NCBI GenBank assembly: GCA_001515955.1 | Contig: LOES01000200.1 | Coordinates: 1 to 26,223, forward strand | Reading direction: 5' to 3' | Length of the DNA stretch: 26,223 nucleotides | Source of the DNA: Clostridia bacterium BRH_c25 | GTDB taxonomy: Bacteria > Bacillota_A > Clostridia > Lutisporales > Lutisporaceae | Part shown: positions 1 through 7,677 of the stretch, one piece after another | Numbering within the stretch: position 1 is the first letter of the stretch | How the letters are laid out: every line of letters starts with the position of its first letter | Translations under genes and position numbers: made by a program | The notes under the pieces: model-generated | What the model was told of the DNA's origin: nothing | Database searches by the model: none | The model's input: only the letters and a program-made list of their open reading frames with translations

Positions 1-639
1 CCATGCATTTGCCTGTGCTATTGACTGCTTCATCTGAGGTTCCCAGGATGCACAGTGCATAACCTGCGGTATCTTGTATCCTGTGGCCTTTAAAGCCTTA
101 TGTACTGCAAGGAAATCGTCCCAGGTCTTAGGTACCGATACCCCTGCTTTTTCGAAATGCTCAACATTATAGAATATCCCTTCCATCCAGCCGCTTTCCG
201 GAACAGCATATACTTTTCCCTCATACATAAATGCATCCAGACCTGCCTGATGGTACTTCTGCACAACGGTTTCACCTGAAATATCGGCAAGATAACCGGC
301 TGCTGCAAGATCCTTTGTCTGTGCACCCACAAGTATGACATCAGGACCTGAACCGGAAGCCAATTGAGTATTTAATGCAGTGTCATAGCTCTTATTATCA
401 ACAAACTGATACTCAATAGTTGCATTGGGGTATTGCTCGGTAAATTTGTCAAACATGAATTTAAAGTTTTCCTCTTTGGTCCATCCCATTACCTTTAAAG
501 TCACTTTCTCTTCAGTTACTGTCGGTTCGGCAGCCGGCTGATCATTTGTTGATGACGGTGCCGCAGCCTTTGGAGCGCAGCCTGCGAATACTGTCATCAT
601 GATCATAACAACTGCAATTAATAAAGAAATCTTCCTCAT
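1..639 (-). CDS. CUT1 extracellular sugar-binding lipoprotein, partial (C-terminus beyond left edge)
   Basis: This is the N-terminal 213 residues of a solute-binding protein for the neighbouring CUT1 importer; it stays open to base 1, so the rest lies outside the window. It starts at ATG 639, after a GGGAGGT ribosome binding site about 6 bases upstream. The protein begins with a lipoprotein signal: MRK, a hydrophobic stretch, then the lipobox VFAGC with the lipidated cysteine at residue 21, followed by an Ala/Ser/Pro-rich linker. Residues about 45-210 have the family-1 binding-protein pattern (YPNATIEYQ, SGSGPDVILVG, an early Trp-Trp region). It is the last visible gene after two permeases, in a locus with alpha-mannosidase and manA, so a mannose-containing oligosaccharide is the inferred ligand. 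The family call is firm; the ligand is inference. Confidence 0.9.
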   Translation of the reverse strand, partial: MRKISLLIAVVMIMMTVFAGCAPKAAAPSSTNDQPAAEPTVTEEKVTLKVMGWTKEENFKFMFDKFTEQYPNATIEYQFVDNKSYDTALNTQLASGSGPDVILVGAQTKDLAAAGYLADISGETVVQKYHQAGLDAFMYEGKVYAVPESGWMEGIFYNVEHFEKAGVSVPKTWDDFLAVHKALKATGYKIPQVMHCASWEPQMKQSIAQANAW

Positions 640-809
640 TTTATTACCTCCCACAATTTAGAATTTATTTATAATATTATGGAGCATAATATTATACAAT
701 GGTTATCAGTACTTTTTAACACAACTGATTTCTTATATTCCAATGTTAAAAATGTACTTCATCTGTTTGGTGCCTCGCCAGCTCCAGAAGTGATATGCTA
801 TACGAGGCA
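640..809 (-). other. Structured intercistronic leader between permease and binding-protein genes
   Basis: This 170-base gap holds three inverted repeats in a row. They are a 7-bp stem at 771-777/803-809 directly after the permease stop codon, a 9-bp perfect repeat TTTTTAACA/TGTTAAAAA at 713-721/744-752, and a 12-bp AT-only hairpin at 670-681/685-696. None is followed by a clear minus-strand U-tract, so these are not obvious terminators. A possible minus-strand promoter lies inside the gap (TTAAAA, 17 bases, TATAAT ending near 691). The likely role is to raise binding-protein expression above permease expression, by RNA stabilisation or an internal start; this is inference. Confidence 0.5.
670..696. 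repeat. Perfect 12-bp AT-rich inverted repeat with 3-base loop
   Basis: The arms TATAATATTATG (670-681) and CATAATATTATA (685-696) are exact reverse complements around GAG. The repeat sits about 30 bases upstream of the binding-protein start codon. In RNA it would be a stable if AT-rich hairpin; as DNA it could be a protein site. It also contains the possible -10 box of an internal promoter. Confidence 0.6.
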
Positions 810-1640
810 TCAACCCTTGACCGCACCTGATGTAATACCCTTTACAATGTACTTCTGCATGAAGGTGTAAAATATCAGCAGCGGTATTACTCCAAGCACC
901 AGCATTGGGAACATGGCAGCCCAGTCCACAGTGAATTGCCCGACATTGTTGTAAACCTCTTTAATAATGGTATGCTTGGTCCTGGATTGTATAAACAACA
1001 GGGGATAGGTGAAATCATTCCATATGTAAAGTGTCTGTAGAGTAGCAACTGTAGCTGTAACAGGCTTTAACAGCGGCAGCACTATTCTGAAGAATACCTG
1101 AAAAATATTGGCACCATCTATTCTGGCGGCTTCTTCCAGATCCCTTGGAACAGTAGAAATAAAACCTGTATATAAAAATATCGTAAAAGGCATTGAATAG
1201 AATATATACAATATTGACAACCCTGTGAGGCTATCCATTAATTTGAGGCTTTTCATCAGATTAAACAATGGCAGGGCATTCAATTGAGCCGGAATCATCA
1301 TTCCCATGAGGAAAAACATGAAAATGATCTTTGTAAGCTTTGACTCGCATCTTGATATCCCATAAGCTGCCATTGAGCCCAGAAATATTATAAATATCAA
1401 TGCAAGTATCGCTACATATGCCGTATTTCCCAATACTCTCAAATAGTCCATCTGCTCCCAGGCACTTTTGTAGTATTCCAGAGTGAAGGCCTTTGGCAAT
1501 GCCAGGGGATGCAGCAGAGTCTCATTTGATGACTTAAAGGTTGAAACAAACAAATAGTAAACCGGTATCATGGCAGTGGCAGCGGTAATTATAAGGAATA
1601 CCTCCAGAATCAGTTTGTTTAAATCAATTTTTCTTTTCAT
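810..1640 (-). CDS. CUT1 ABC sugar permease, MalG type
   Basis: This 276-residue inner-membrane permease of a carbohydrate ABC importer is the second of a permease pair. It has an N-terminal membrane helix (residues about 12-35) and further hydrophobic spans. The cytoplasmic EAA loop, EAARIDGANIFQVFF followed by RIVLPLLKP, docks the ATPase. The C-terminus KYIVKGITSGAVKG is typical of MalG-type subunits. Its ATG overlaps the stop of the upstream permease by four bases (ATGA), so the two are translationally coupled. No ATPase gene is present here; CUT1 systems in Firmicutes often share an MsmK-like ATPase encoded elsewhere. Mannosides are the inferred substrate from the neighbouring GH38 and manA genes. 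Confidence 0.93.
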   Translation of the reverse strand: MKRKIDLNKLILEVFLIITAATAMIPVYYLFVSTFKSSNETLLHPLALPKAFTLEYYKSAWEQMDYLRVLGNTAYVAILALIFIIFLGSMAAYGISRCESKLTKIIFMFFLMGMMIPAQLNALPLFNLMKSLKLMDSLTGLSILYIFYSMPFTIFLYTGFISTVPRDLEEAARIDGANIFQVFFRIVLPLLKPVTATVATLQTLYIWNDFTYPLLFIQSRTKHTIIKEVYNNVGQFTVDWAAMFPMLVLGVIPLLIFYTFMQKYIVKGITSGAVKG

Positions 1641-2530
1641 CCTTGCACCTTCCCCTCATTTTGTTTCATATATTTCAGCAGTAATGCCGATACAACCAGT
1701 ATGAACAAGAGGAATACCACAGACAGAGATGAAGCGTAGCCTGCCCGTCTCCCGCTAAAAGCCATATTAATAAGCAAGGTTGTCATAACTTCTGATGAAT
1801 ATCCCGGTCCCCCCTGAGTTGTCGACATGATCAGGTCAAAGACCTTCAAGTCGCTTATCAATGAGTTCAGAAGGCTGATGGTAATCGCGGGTGTCAACAG
1901 GGGCAATGTCACATATCTGAACCGCTTAAAGGCATTAGCCCCATCTATCTTGGCAGCTTCCATATAGCTTTCCGGAATGCCCTGCAGTCCGGCTATATAT
2001 ATCGCTGCACTCCAACCTGTCCCCTGCCATACACCGATTAATATTATCGAGTATATTACTATAGAAGGATCTCCAAGCCAGTTGACAGGATCCATGCCAA
2101 GCTTTTCGAATAAAACCCAGAATATGCCCATAAAGGGCGCCATAATGAATTTCCACAAAAAGCCTACTATCAATGCACTGAATATGGATGGTGCAAAAAA
2201 AGTGGTTCTCAATATGTTTGCAGACCTTATCTTCTGTGTCAGCCCCAAAGCTAAAAGTATCGCCAGGAGATTCATTAGTACTGTTTTTATAGACGCATAC
2301 TTTAAAGTGTTAATGAAGGCACCCCTGATCCGTTCATCCGCAAACAACCTTTTATAATTATCAAAGCCTATATAGTTGTATGTGCGCGCAATACCATTCC
2401 AATCTGTAAAGCTCAGCTTGATATTGTTAACTACCGGATAAGCTACAAATATGATATATCCTATCAGCGCCGGCAAAATGAACAGATATAGTATTAGCCT
2501 CTCTCTTCTTATCAGAGTACTATTTTTCAT
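1637..2530 (-). CDS. CUT1 ABC sugar permease, MalF type
   Basis: This 297-residue permease is the first of the CUT1 pair. It opens with a short charged cytoplasmic tail (KNSTLIRRERL), then a strong membrane helix with FILPALIGYIIFVAYPVV, which is typical of MalF/UgpA-like subunits. The EAA loop is EAAKIDGANAFKRF followed by RYVTLPLLTPAI. Its start overlaps the 3' end of the alpha-mannosidase gene by 11 bases, and its stop overlaps the next permease start, so mannosidase and both permeases are almost certainly one transcript. An AAGGGG element about 11 bases upstream of the ATG is the likely ribosome site. The family is certain; the substrate is inferred from context. Confidence 0.93.
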   Translation of the reverse strand: MKNSTLIRRERLILYLFILPALIGYIIFVAYPVVNNIKLSFTDWNGIARTYNYIGFDNYKRLFADERIRGAFINTLKYASIKTVLMNLLAILLALGLTQKIRSANILRTTFFAPSIFSALIVGFLWKFIMAPFMGIFWVLFEKLGMDPVNWLGDPSIVIYSIILIGVWQGTGWSAAIYIAGLQGIPESYMEAAKIDGANAFKRFRYVTLPLLTPAITISLLNSLISDLKVFDLIMSTTQGGPGYSSEVMTTLLINMAFSGRRAGYASSLSVVFLLFILVVSALLLKYMKQNEGKVQG

Positions 2531-5500
2531 GAGCTAGTATCCCCTTTATAAGTATGGTTTTGATCTCGTAAGGCTTCATAGATAAATGAATACCTGACTT
2601 TTTGATTTCACCTGAAGGCTTTTCCATCAAATCAACTTCCTGCCACCATTCAAAATCGAAGGCGCACAATAGTTCAACCTTTGAGCGGCAGCCTTTATAC
2701 TCATGCATTCTGACGACAATTGCATCCAAGTCCTCCGCTTTCTTGACGGTATCTATCAGAACATTCCCGGCATTGACCGACAGCAGACTGCTAATGCCTG
2801 ACACAGCTTTTCCATGGAAGACTTGCAGCGGCTCATTTAATGCCCAGGCTTCCTGCTCTACCTCAGAGTCTTTAAAGGAGCCCCTATGGGGATATAATGA
2901 ATATGTAAACAAGTGCTCTCCCTGGTCTGCGTCAGGGTCCGGATGAATTGCAGACTTGATCAGTGTTAGTCTCATATTGCCGTCTTTGATGTCATACCCA
3001 TACTTGCAATCATTCAGCAATGCTACACCATAGTCTCCTTCAGAAATATCGGCCCATTTATGTCCGACCACCTCAAACTTTGCCATATCCCAGCTTGTAT
3101 TCCAGTTGGCCGACCTTTCAACATTGCCAAACTGAATATCGTATAAAGCCTTGGTTGCCCTTATTTCAACGGGGAATTTCACCTTCAGCAGCTGCTGGTG
3201 CTCATTCCAATTGAGACTTGTCACAAAGTCGATCCTTCTCGAATGCTTATAGAATATGATATCTTGCGATATACTTGAATTCTTGTATCTCCACTCAACC
3301 TTCAATACAAGCCTCAAATTATTCAGCTCTTTAAGACCAAAGGAAACCAACTCATCCATTTCATGCTTTTTATTATTGTAGAAAATGTCAATGTCCCATG
3401 CATCAAAGTCCAGCGGCCTGTCTTCAAAAACCTCCAGGACATTCCCCGGCTTTGACAATACCTCTCTGTCATTTTCCTTGTCATAAACAGACTCAATGCA
3501 TCCCTTTTCAAATACTATTTTGTAAAAAGGTGTTTCAACGGTATTGTTACTGAAACCAAGCACAGTATCAGGCTTCACCGGTACACTGTCCGCTGCTTTG
3601 ATAGTTTTGCAGCCCAAGGGCGGTACAGCCGGTGCTTTTACTAAATAACCACCCTCAACCTCTGCTGCTTCAAGTACGGCTCCCTCTTCGTCATAAAAAG
3701 CAGTGCTTCCCTCTCTTTTTATATAAGTCAGCTCAGTCCTTCCGAAGCTGCAGGAATTGAAAAGCGTATAATGATCCTTCTGATCAGCAGTCAGGCTCTT
3801 CATTGAGCCCGCAATCACATTGTCTGCTGTTTCATTCGCTGTAATATATTCCTTCCTTGCATCCTCATACACCTCTGCTATAGAGCTTCCCGGAATAATA
3901 TCATGGAACTGGTTCCTTAATAATATTTTCCAACCGTCGTTTAATGCCTCCTGCTCATATAATGAAAAATTGTTGTTTATAACCGCATTAAGCGTTGATA
4001 AAATCTCAGCCCTTCTGTATTTGAACTCCAATTGCCTGTTCTCTTTCTTTATAAATGCCTGAGAGGTATATGTCCCTCTGTGGTATTCCAGATAAAGCTC
4101 TCCATCCCATATATGCTTGTATTTATCAGTATTCTTGAAGGCTTCATGAAGGTTAGAGGTAAAATCCGATACTTTTTCCTGCTGTATCACAGGCAGCCCC
4201 GGAAGCGCCTTCATTGCCCCATACATTTCAAGCATTGTCCTGTCTACACCACCGCCGCCATCTCCATAACCAAAGGGGATAAGCTGACCCTTATATATGT
4301 CCTTATTTGTATATCTCTCCCAGGTTCTCCTGACGGTATAAGGGGTGAGATGCCCGTTATAGGTGTTATGAAAGTCCGACTTCCATTCGCTTTTATAGCT
4401 TTGACTTTCAGGTGTGGTTATAAAATGAGTCAGTACTTCGCTCCCGTCAAGCCCTCTCCATAAGAAGGTGTCGTAAGGCATTCTATTGTACTTGTTCCAG
4501 CTTATCTTTGATGTGATAAATGTTTTGATCCCGGATTTGCTCATTATTTGAGGCAGTGCCCAGGAGTAGCCGAAAACATCCGGCAGCCACAGTACGTCGC
4601 AGTCAACATCAAATTCTTCCTTGAAAAATCTCTTGCCAAAAAGAATCTGTCTTACAAGGCTTTCTCCGCCCGTAATATTGCAGTCGGCCTCCACCCACAT
4701 TGAACCGTTGGGCTCCCATCTGCCTTCCGCAACTCTTTGCTTTATTTTTTCGAATATTTCCGGATAATCCTCCTTTATAAACTCATAAAGCTGTGCTTGA
4801 CTTTGATGAAATATGTATTCGGGAAACAAGTCCATATATCTCAGAACTGTTGAAAATGAACGTGCGCATTTTTCCCTTGTATGCTTCAAGCGCCACAGCC
4901 ACGCAACATCAATATGTGTATGGCCTACTGCGGAAATACGTATTCCTGAGCTTTTATCCAGTTGGGACAGCCTTTCATGCAGCAGGTCATGTGCTTTATG
5001 CAAGCATTCGTAAAACTTATCCTGATTGTATCGAAGGGTCCAGTCTATTTGCTGAAAAATGCCCTCTATAATATCTGTCAGAATAATTTTATTCTCATCC
5101 TCATCGGTCAGCTGCATAATTGTTTCTACAACAGCCTTTGCCAGGAAATACAATCCGTCAACCTTCACGTCCAGCTCTGCCGTATACAGCTCTTTAAAGG
5201 TATGCTGCGTCTCCCTGGGTATGCCCCCACCTTCCAAACCCGACCACAGCTTAAGGCATATATCTGCCTCCTTACCGTCATAGCGCCGGGGAAGTATTAT
5301 TTCCCTGTGGTTTTGATCCACTCCCTGGAAGGGTACCTTATCAACAAAGCATAAGGACTCAAACCCTTCATTATGCCATCCGTCAGTGCTGCCAAAATCG
5401 ACAAAAGCAACAAGCTTATTGTCTTTATCCAGAAGCTCATGATTGACATTGAATTTAACCCAGACATACTTGTCTCTTCCCTTCCAATGACTATTCAAGC

Positions 5501-5669
5501 TGCATTCTTTCCATAGAACGCTCTCCGGAGGATACATGTCCTCCTGATTTGAGTCAAGACAATAAAACTCATTTATACGTTTTATATTTCTATATATTAA
5601 AGAAGCTATATCTTTTATTTCTTTATTAAATTTATCAATAAGGAAGAAGTTTTTATTATTTGCATTCAT
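2520..5669 (-). CDS. Alpha-mannosidase, glycoside hydrolase family 38
   Basis: This retaining exo-alpha-mannosidase releases mannose from alpha-mannosides and needs a divalent metal. At 1049 residues it matches full-length bacterial GH38 enzymes. An N-terminal ancillary domain spans about 1-240. The catalytic domain has GHTHIDVAWLW (metal ligands His252 and Asp254), LWLPDVFGYS (nucleophile and ligand Asp364), GYGDGGGG near 470, and RNQFHDIIPGSS (ligand His589). Beta-sandwich domains follow to the C-terminus. There is no signal peptide, so it acts in the cytosol on imported oligosaccharides. An in-frame ATG six bases upstream (5675) exists. The AAGGA site lies only 3 bases from that one and 9 bases from the ATG at 5669, so I prefer 5669. 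Family assignment is secure; linkage preference cannot be read from sequence. Confidence 0.95.
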   Translation of the reverse strand: MNANNKNFFLIDKFNKEIKDIASLIYRNIKRINEFYCLDSNQEDMYPPESVLWKECSLNSHWKGRDKYVWVKFNVNHELLDKDNKLVAFVDFGSTDGWHNEGFESLCFVDKVPFQGVDQNHREIILPRRYDGKEADICLKLWSGLEGGGIPRETQHTFKELYTAELDVKVDGLYFLAKAVVETIMQLTDEDENKIILTDIIEGIFQQIDWTLRYNQDKFYECLHKAHDLLHERLSQLDKSSGIRISAVGHTHIDVAWLWRLKHTREKCARSFSTVLRYMDLFPEYIFHQSQAQLYEFIKEDYPEIFEKIKQRVAEGRWEPNGSMWVEADCNITGGESLVRQILFGKRFFKEEFDVDCDVLWLPDVFGYSWALPQIMSKSGIKTFITSKISWNKYNRMPYDTFLWRGLDGSEVLTHFITTPESQSYKSEWKSDFHNTYNGHLTPYTVRRTWERYTNKDIYKGQLIPFGYGDGGGGVDRTMLEMYGAMKALPGLPVIQQEKVSDFTSNLHEAFKNTDKYKHIWDGELYLEYHRGTYTSQAFIKKENRQLEFKYRRAEILSTLNAVINNNFSLYEQEALNDGWKILLRNQFHDIIPGSSIAEVYEDARKEYITANETADNVIAGSMKSLTADQKDHYTLFNSCSFGRTELTYIKREGSTAFYDEEGAVLEAAEVEGGYLVKAPAVPPLGCKTIKAADSVPVKPDTVLGFSNNTVETPFYKIVFEKGCIESVYDKENDREVLSKPGNVLEVFEDRPLDFDAWDIDIFYNNKKHEMDELVSFGLKELNNLRLVLKVEWRYKNSSISQDIIFYKHSRRIDFVTSLNWNEHQQLLKVKFPVEIRATKALYDIQFGNVERSANWNTSWDMAKFEVVGHKWADISEGDYGVALLNDCKYGYDIKDGNMRLTLIKSAIHPDPDADQGEHLFTYSLYPHRGSFKDSEVEQEAWALNEPLQVFHGKAVSGISSLLSVNAGNVLIDTVKKAEDLDAIVVRMHEYKGCRSKVELLCAFDFEWWQEVDLMEKPSGEIKKSGIHLSMKPYEIKTILIKGILAHEK

Positions 5670-5690
5670 AATCATACATCCTTTTTAAAT

Positions 5691-6623
5691 TTATATTGTA
5701 GAAGCAATTATGGACATGGAGCCTTTCAGCTCATAGCTTCCATAACCGTAAGGCAGCATGAAATGGTCCCCCCGGTGAATCGGAATATTATCAATTGAAC
5801 CTTCACCATCCAAAACCCCGATGATTGAAAAGGGTTTATCCTGATGCAGTATAGCCTGAGAATCAATTTTATACATAGATACTGTAAAAAACGGTGTATG
5901 TGCTAAGACTGTCTTGTCAACTCCATTTTCATTAATCACCTCATAAGCAGGATTCCAGGGGATATGAGGTATATTAATAGCTTCAATGGCTTCTTCAATG
6001 TGCAGCTTCCTGGCCTTTCCATTTTCCAGCCTGTCATAATCATACAAACGAAATGTCGTATCTGAGGACTGTTGAATTTCCAGCACCAGCATACCTTTCT
6101 TCAAAGCATGCACCGTGCCCCCGGGTACATAGACAAAATCATTCTTCTTTACCGGAATCCTTCTTAAAAGCTGCTCCCATTTTCCTGCCCGGATATTTTC
6201 TCTCAATTCCTCTCTTGAATTTGCATTATGACCATAAATTATCTCTGTATTCTCTTCGCAGTCCAATATGTACCAGCACTCCGTCTTGCTTCTTATGTCC
6301 TTGTTGTTTACCAGAAGGCTGTCCCGGTCAGGATGCACCTGCACACTCAAATCCGCAGCGGCATCAATAATTTTTATAAGCAATGGGAACTCCTGCCCAT
6401 CCATATTTCCAAAAAACTCTCTCTTCTTTTCCCAAAGCTCCCGGAGTGTCCACCCTTCATATGCACCATTTCTGATTGCAGTCTCTCCCTCAGTATGTGC
6501 GCTGACCAGCCAGCATTCCCCTGTCCGGGCTGATGGGATGCTCATCCCGAAGGTTGTATTCAGTCTGCTGCCTCCCCATATTTTCTCCTTAAACAGTGGC
6601 TGGAAAAAAAATATATTATTCAT
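5691..6623 (-). CDS. manA: Mannose-6-phosphate isomerase, class I
   Basis: This enzyme interconverts mannose-6-phosphate and fructose-6-phosphate, feeding mannose into glycolysis. It has 310 residues, the length of the short Firmicute type. The cupin core shows the zinc-binding set QVHPD (Gln95, His97), KTECWYIL (Glu115) and VPGGTVHAL (His172), followed by EIQQSSDTTFRLYDYDR, which carries the conserved active-site arginine. The start chosen is ATG 6623, because NNIFFFQPLFKEKIWGG is the usual beginning of this family. A TTG 15 bases upstream would only add residues encoded by the ribosome binding site. The gene overlaps the end of the ROK kinase by eight bases and precedes the alpha-mannosidase by a short gap, so it is in the same operon. 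Confidence 0.95.
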   Translation of the reverse strand: MNNIFFFQPLFKEKIWGGSRLNTTFGMSIPSARTGECWLVSAHTEGETAIRNGAYEGWTLRELWEKKREFFGNMDGQEFPLLIKIIDAAADLSVQVHPDRDSLLVNNKDIRSKTECWYILDCEENTEIIYGHNANSREELRENIRAGKWEQLLRRIPVKKNDFVYVPGGTVHALKKGMLVLEIQQSSDTTFRLYDYDRLENGKARKLHIEEAIEAINIPHIPWNPAYEVINENGVDKTVLAHTPFFTVSMYKIDSQAILHQDKPFSIIGVLDGEGSIDNIPIHRGDHFMLPYGYGSYELKGSMSIIASTI

Positions 6624-7539
6624 ATGCCTCCCTCTCAATTCTCATTTTGGCCATGTATACAGCCCCTACAATTCCGGGGTCGGATAATTGAGCCGGTTTT
6701 ACAGCTATTTGGCTGCGCATAACCTCATATATGTACTGTTCGAATCTTGCTTTGATCATTTCGGCAAAGCCCGGCACAGCAAGTGATACCCCTCCGCCCA
6801 GCACAAAAATGTGCGGGTCTACAACATGAGAAATTGTCGCCATGCCCCGGGCAAGAGAATCGACTACTATATCAACTATTTTGATTGCAGTAGCGTTGCC
6901 GGCTTCGGCCAGGAAAAACACTTCATGGGCTTTGTCTACCTTAAGCCCGTGCTCTGACGCCATTCTCAAAATGCTGATTCCGCTTGCCATTCCCTCCAGT
7001 GAGCCGGGATTCAGAAAGCTATGCTTTATGGAATCTCTGCTGACAACAATATTTGCGATCTCTCCTGCATTACCTGTGGCACCGGATATAATCCGCTTGT
7101 TTATGCACAATCCTCCACCAATTCCTGTACTTACAGTAATATAGAACACAATGGGATAATCCTTCCCTGCCCCTTCCGAAGCTTCAGCCAAAGCAGCAAC
7201 ATTGCAGTCGTTGTCTATATAGCACGGAACATTAAAATGCTCTTTGAGTATATCTCCCAGGAATATATTATTCCAACCAGGCAGATTGATCGGATTCATA
7301 ATAATGCCTTTATACGGATTCAACGGCCCTGGCATCCCAATCCCTATTGCCTGTATTTCATAACCCATTCCGGTATTTTCAATCATGTTTTTTAATTTTT
7401 CTATTACGTAATCTGAACCCTTGTATGCTTCAGTCGGCTCCTTTTGTTCACGGAGAATGACACCTGCATCATTCATTAGTCCTGTACGTATATTAGTTCC
7501 TCCCAAGTCAACCCCAATCCAGTATTGCTTGTACAACAT
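6616..7539 (-). CDS. ROK-family sugar kinase, probable mannokinase/glucokinase
   Basis: This is a cytosolic ATP-dependent hexokinase of the ROK family, 307 residues. The phosphate-binding motif is GVDLGGTNIRTG (Asp11), the catalytic DND motif is at 109-111 in YIDNDCNVAALAE, and STGIGGG is at about 137-143. The usual ROK zinc cluster (Cys-x-Cys-Gly-x2-Gly-Cys) is absent. GNAGEIANIVV, where most members have a histidine after GEIG, is followed directly by NPGSLEGMASG. Because it sits between manA and a ROK repressor in a mannosidase operon, the inferred reaction is mannose to mannose-6-phosphate. Glucose or N-acetylhexosamine specificity cannot be excluded. The GGGGAGG ribosome site lies 4 bases from the ATG; the next codon is TTG, a possible alternative start. 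Confidence 0.88.
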   Translation of the reverse strand: MLYKQYWIGVDLGGTNIRTGLMNDAGVILREQKEPTEAYKGSDYVIEKLKNMIENTGMGYEIQAIGIGMPGPLNPYKGIIMNPINLPGWNNIFLGDILKEHFNVPCYIDNDCNVAALAEASEGAGKDYPIVFYITVSTGIGGGLCINKRIISGATGNAGEIANIVVSRDSIKHSFLNPGSLEGMASGISILRMASEHGLKVDKAHEVFFLAEAGNATAIKIVDIVVDSLARGMATISHVVDPHIFVLGGGVSLAVPGFAEMIKARFEQYIYEVMRSQIAVKPAQLSDPGIVGAVYMAKMRIEREAYE

Positions 7540-7629
7540 TCATCCTCCCCTTCGTAATGCCTTTCTTTGTCTCTGATATTTATCCAACCTAATTAATTCC
7601 TGTTGCATATTATATTGTATTATTGATTT

Positions 7630-7644
7630 GTTATATAATATAAC
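7630..7644. promoter_or_regulatory. Candidate ROK-repressor operator palindrome
   Basis: GTTATATAATATAAC is a near-perfect 15-bp palindrome in the 138-base gap between the ROK repressor and ROK kinase genes. Read on the minus strand with its flanks it gives TTAGTT, an AT core, then AACAAAT. This resembles the TTAGTT...AACAAA half-sites of XylR-type ROK operators in Firmicutes. A TATAAT lies about 20 bases further down the minus strand, so it is well placed to control the mannose operon. AT-richness makes chance palindromes common here, so this is a candidate only. Confidence 0.4.
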
Positions 7645-7677
7645 TAATTGAATAAAAAATTTTGCTCTGCTTAAAAA

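Noticed and set aside
90..341. 83-codon minus-strand frame at the left edge
   Set aside because: It is an out-of-frame shadow of the binding-protein gene, whose correct frame is open from 639 to base 1.
679..870. 63-codon plus-strand frame in the intercistronic gap
   Set aside because: It overlaps the permease end and the inverted repeats, has no ribosome site and its translation has no recognisable features.
4032..4463. 143-codon plus-strand open frame
   Set aside because: It is antisense to the GH38 catalytic domain and has no family features.
6624..6638. TTG start for manA
   Set aside because: The added residues come from the ribosome binding site, and the family start motif begins at ATG 6623.
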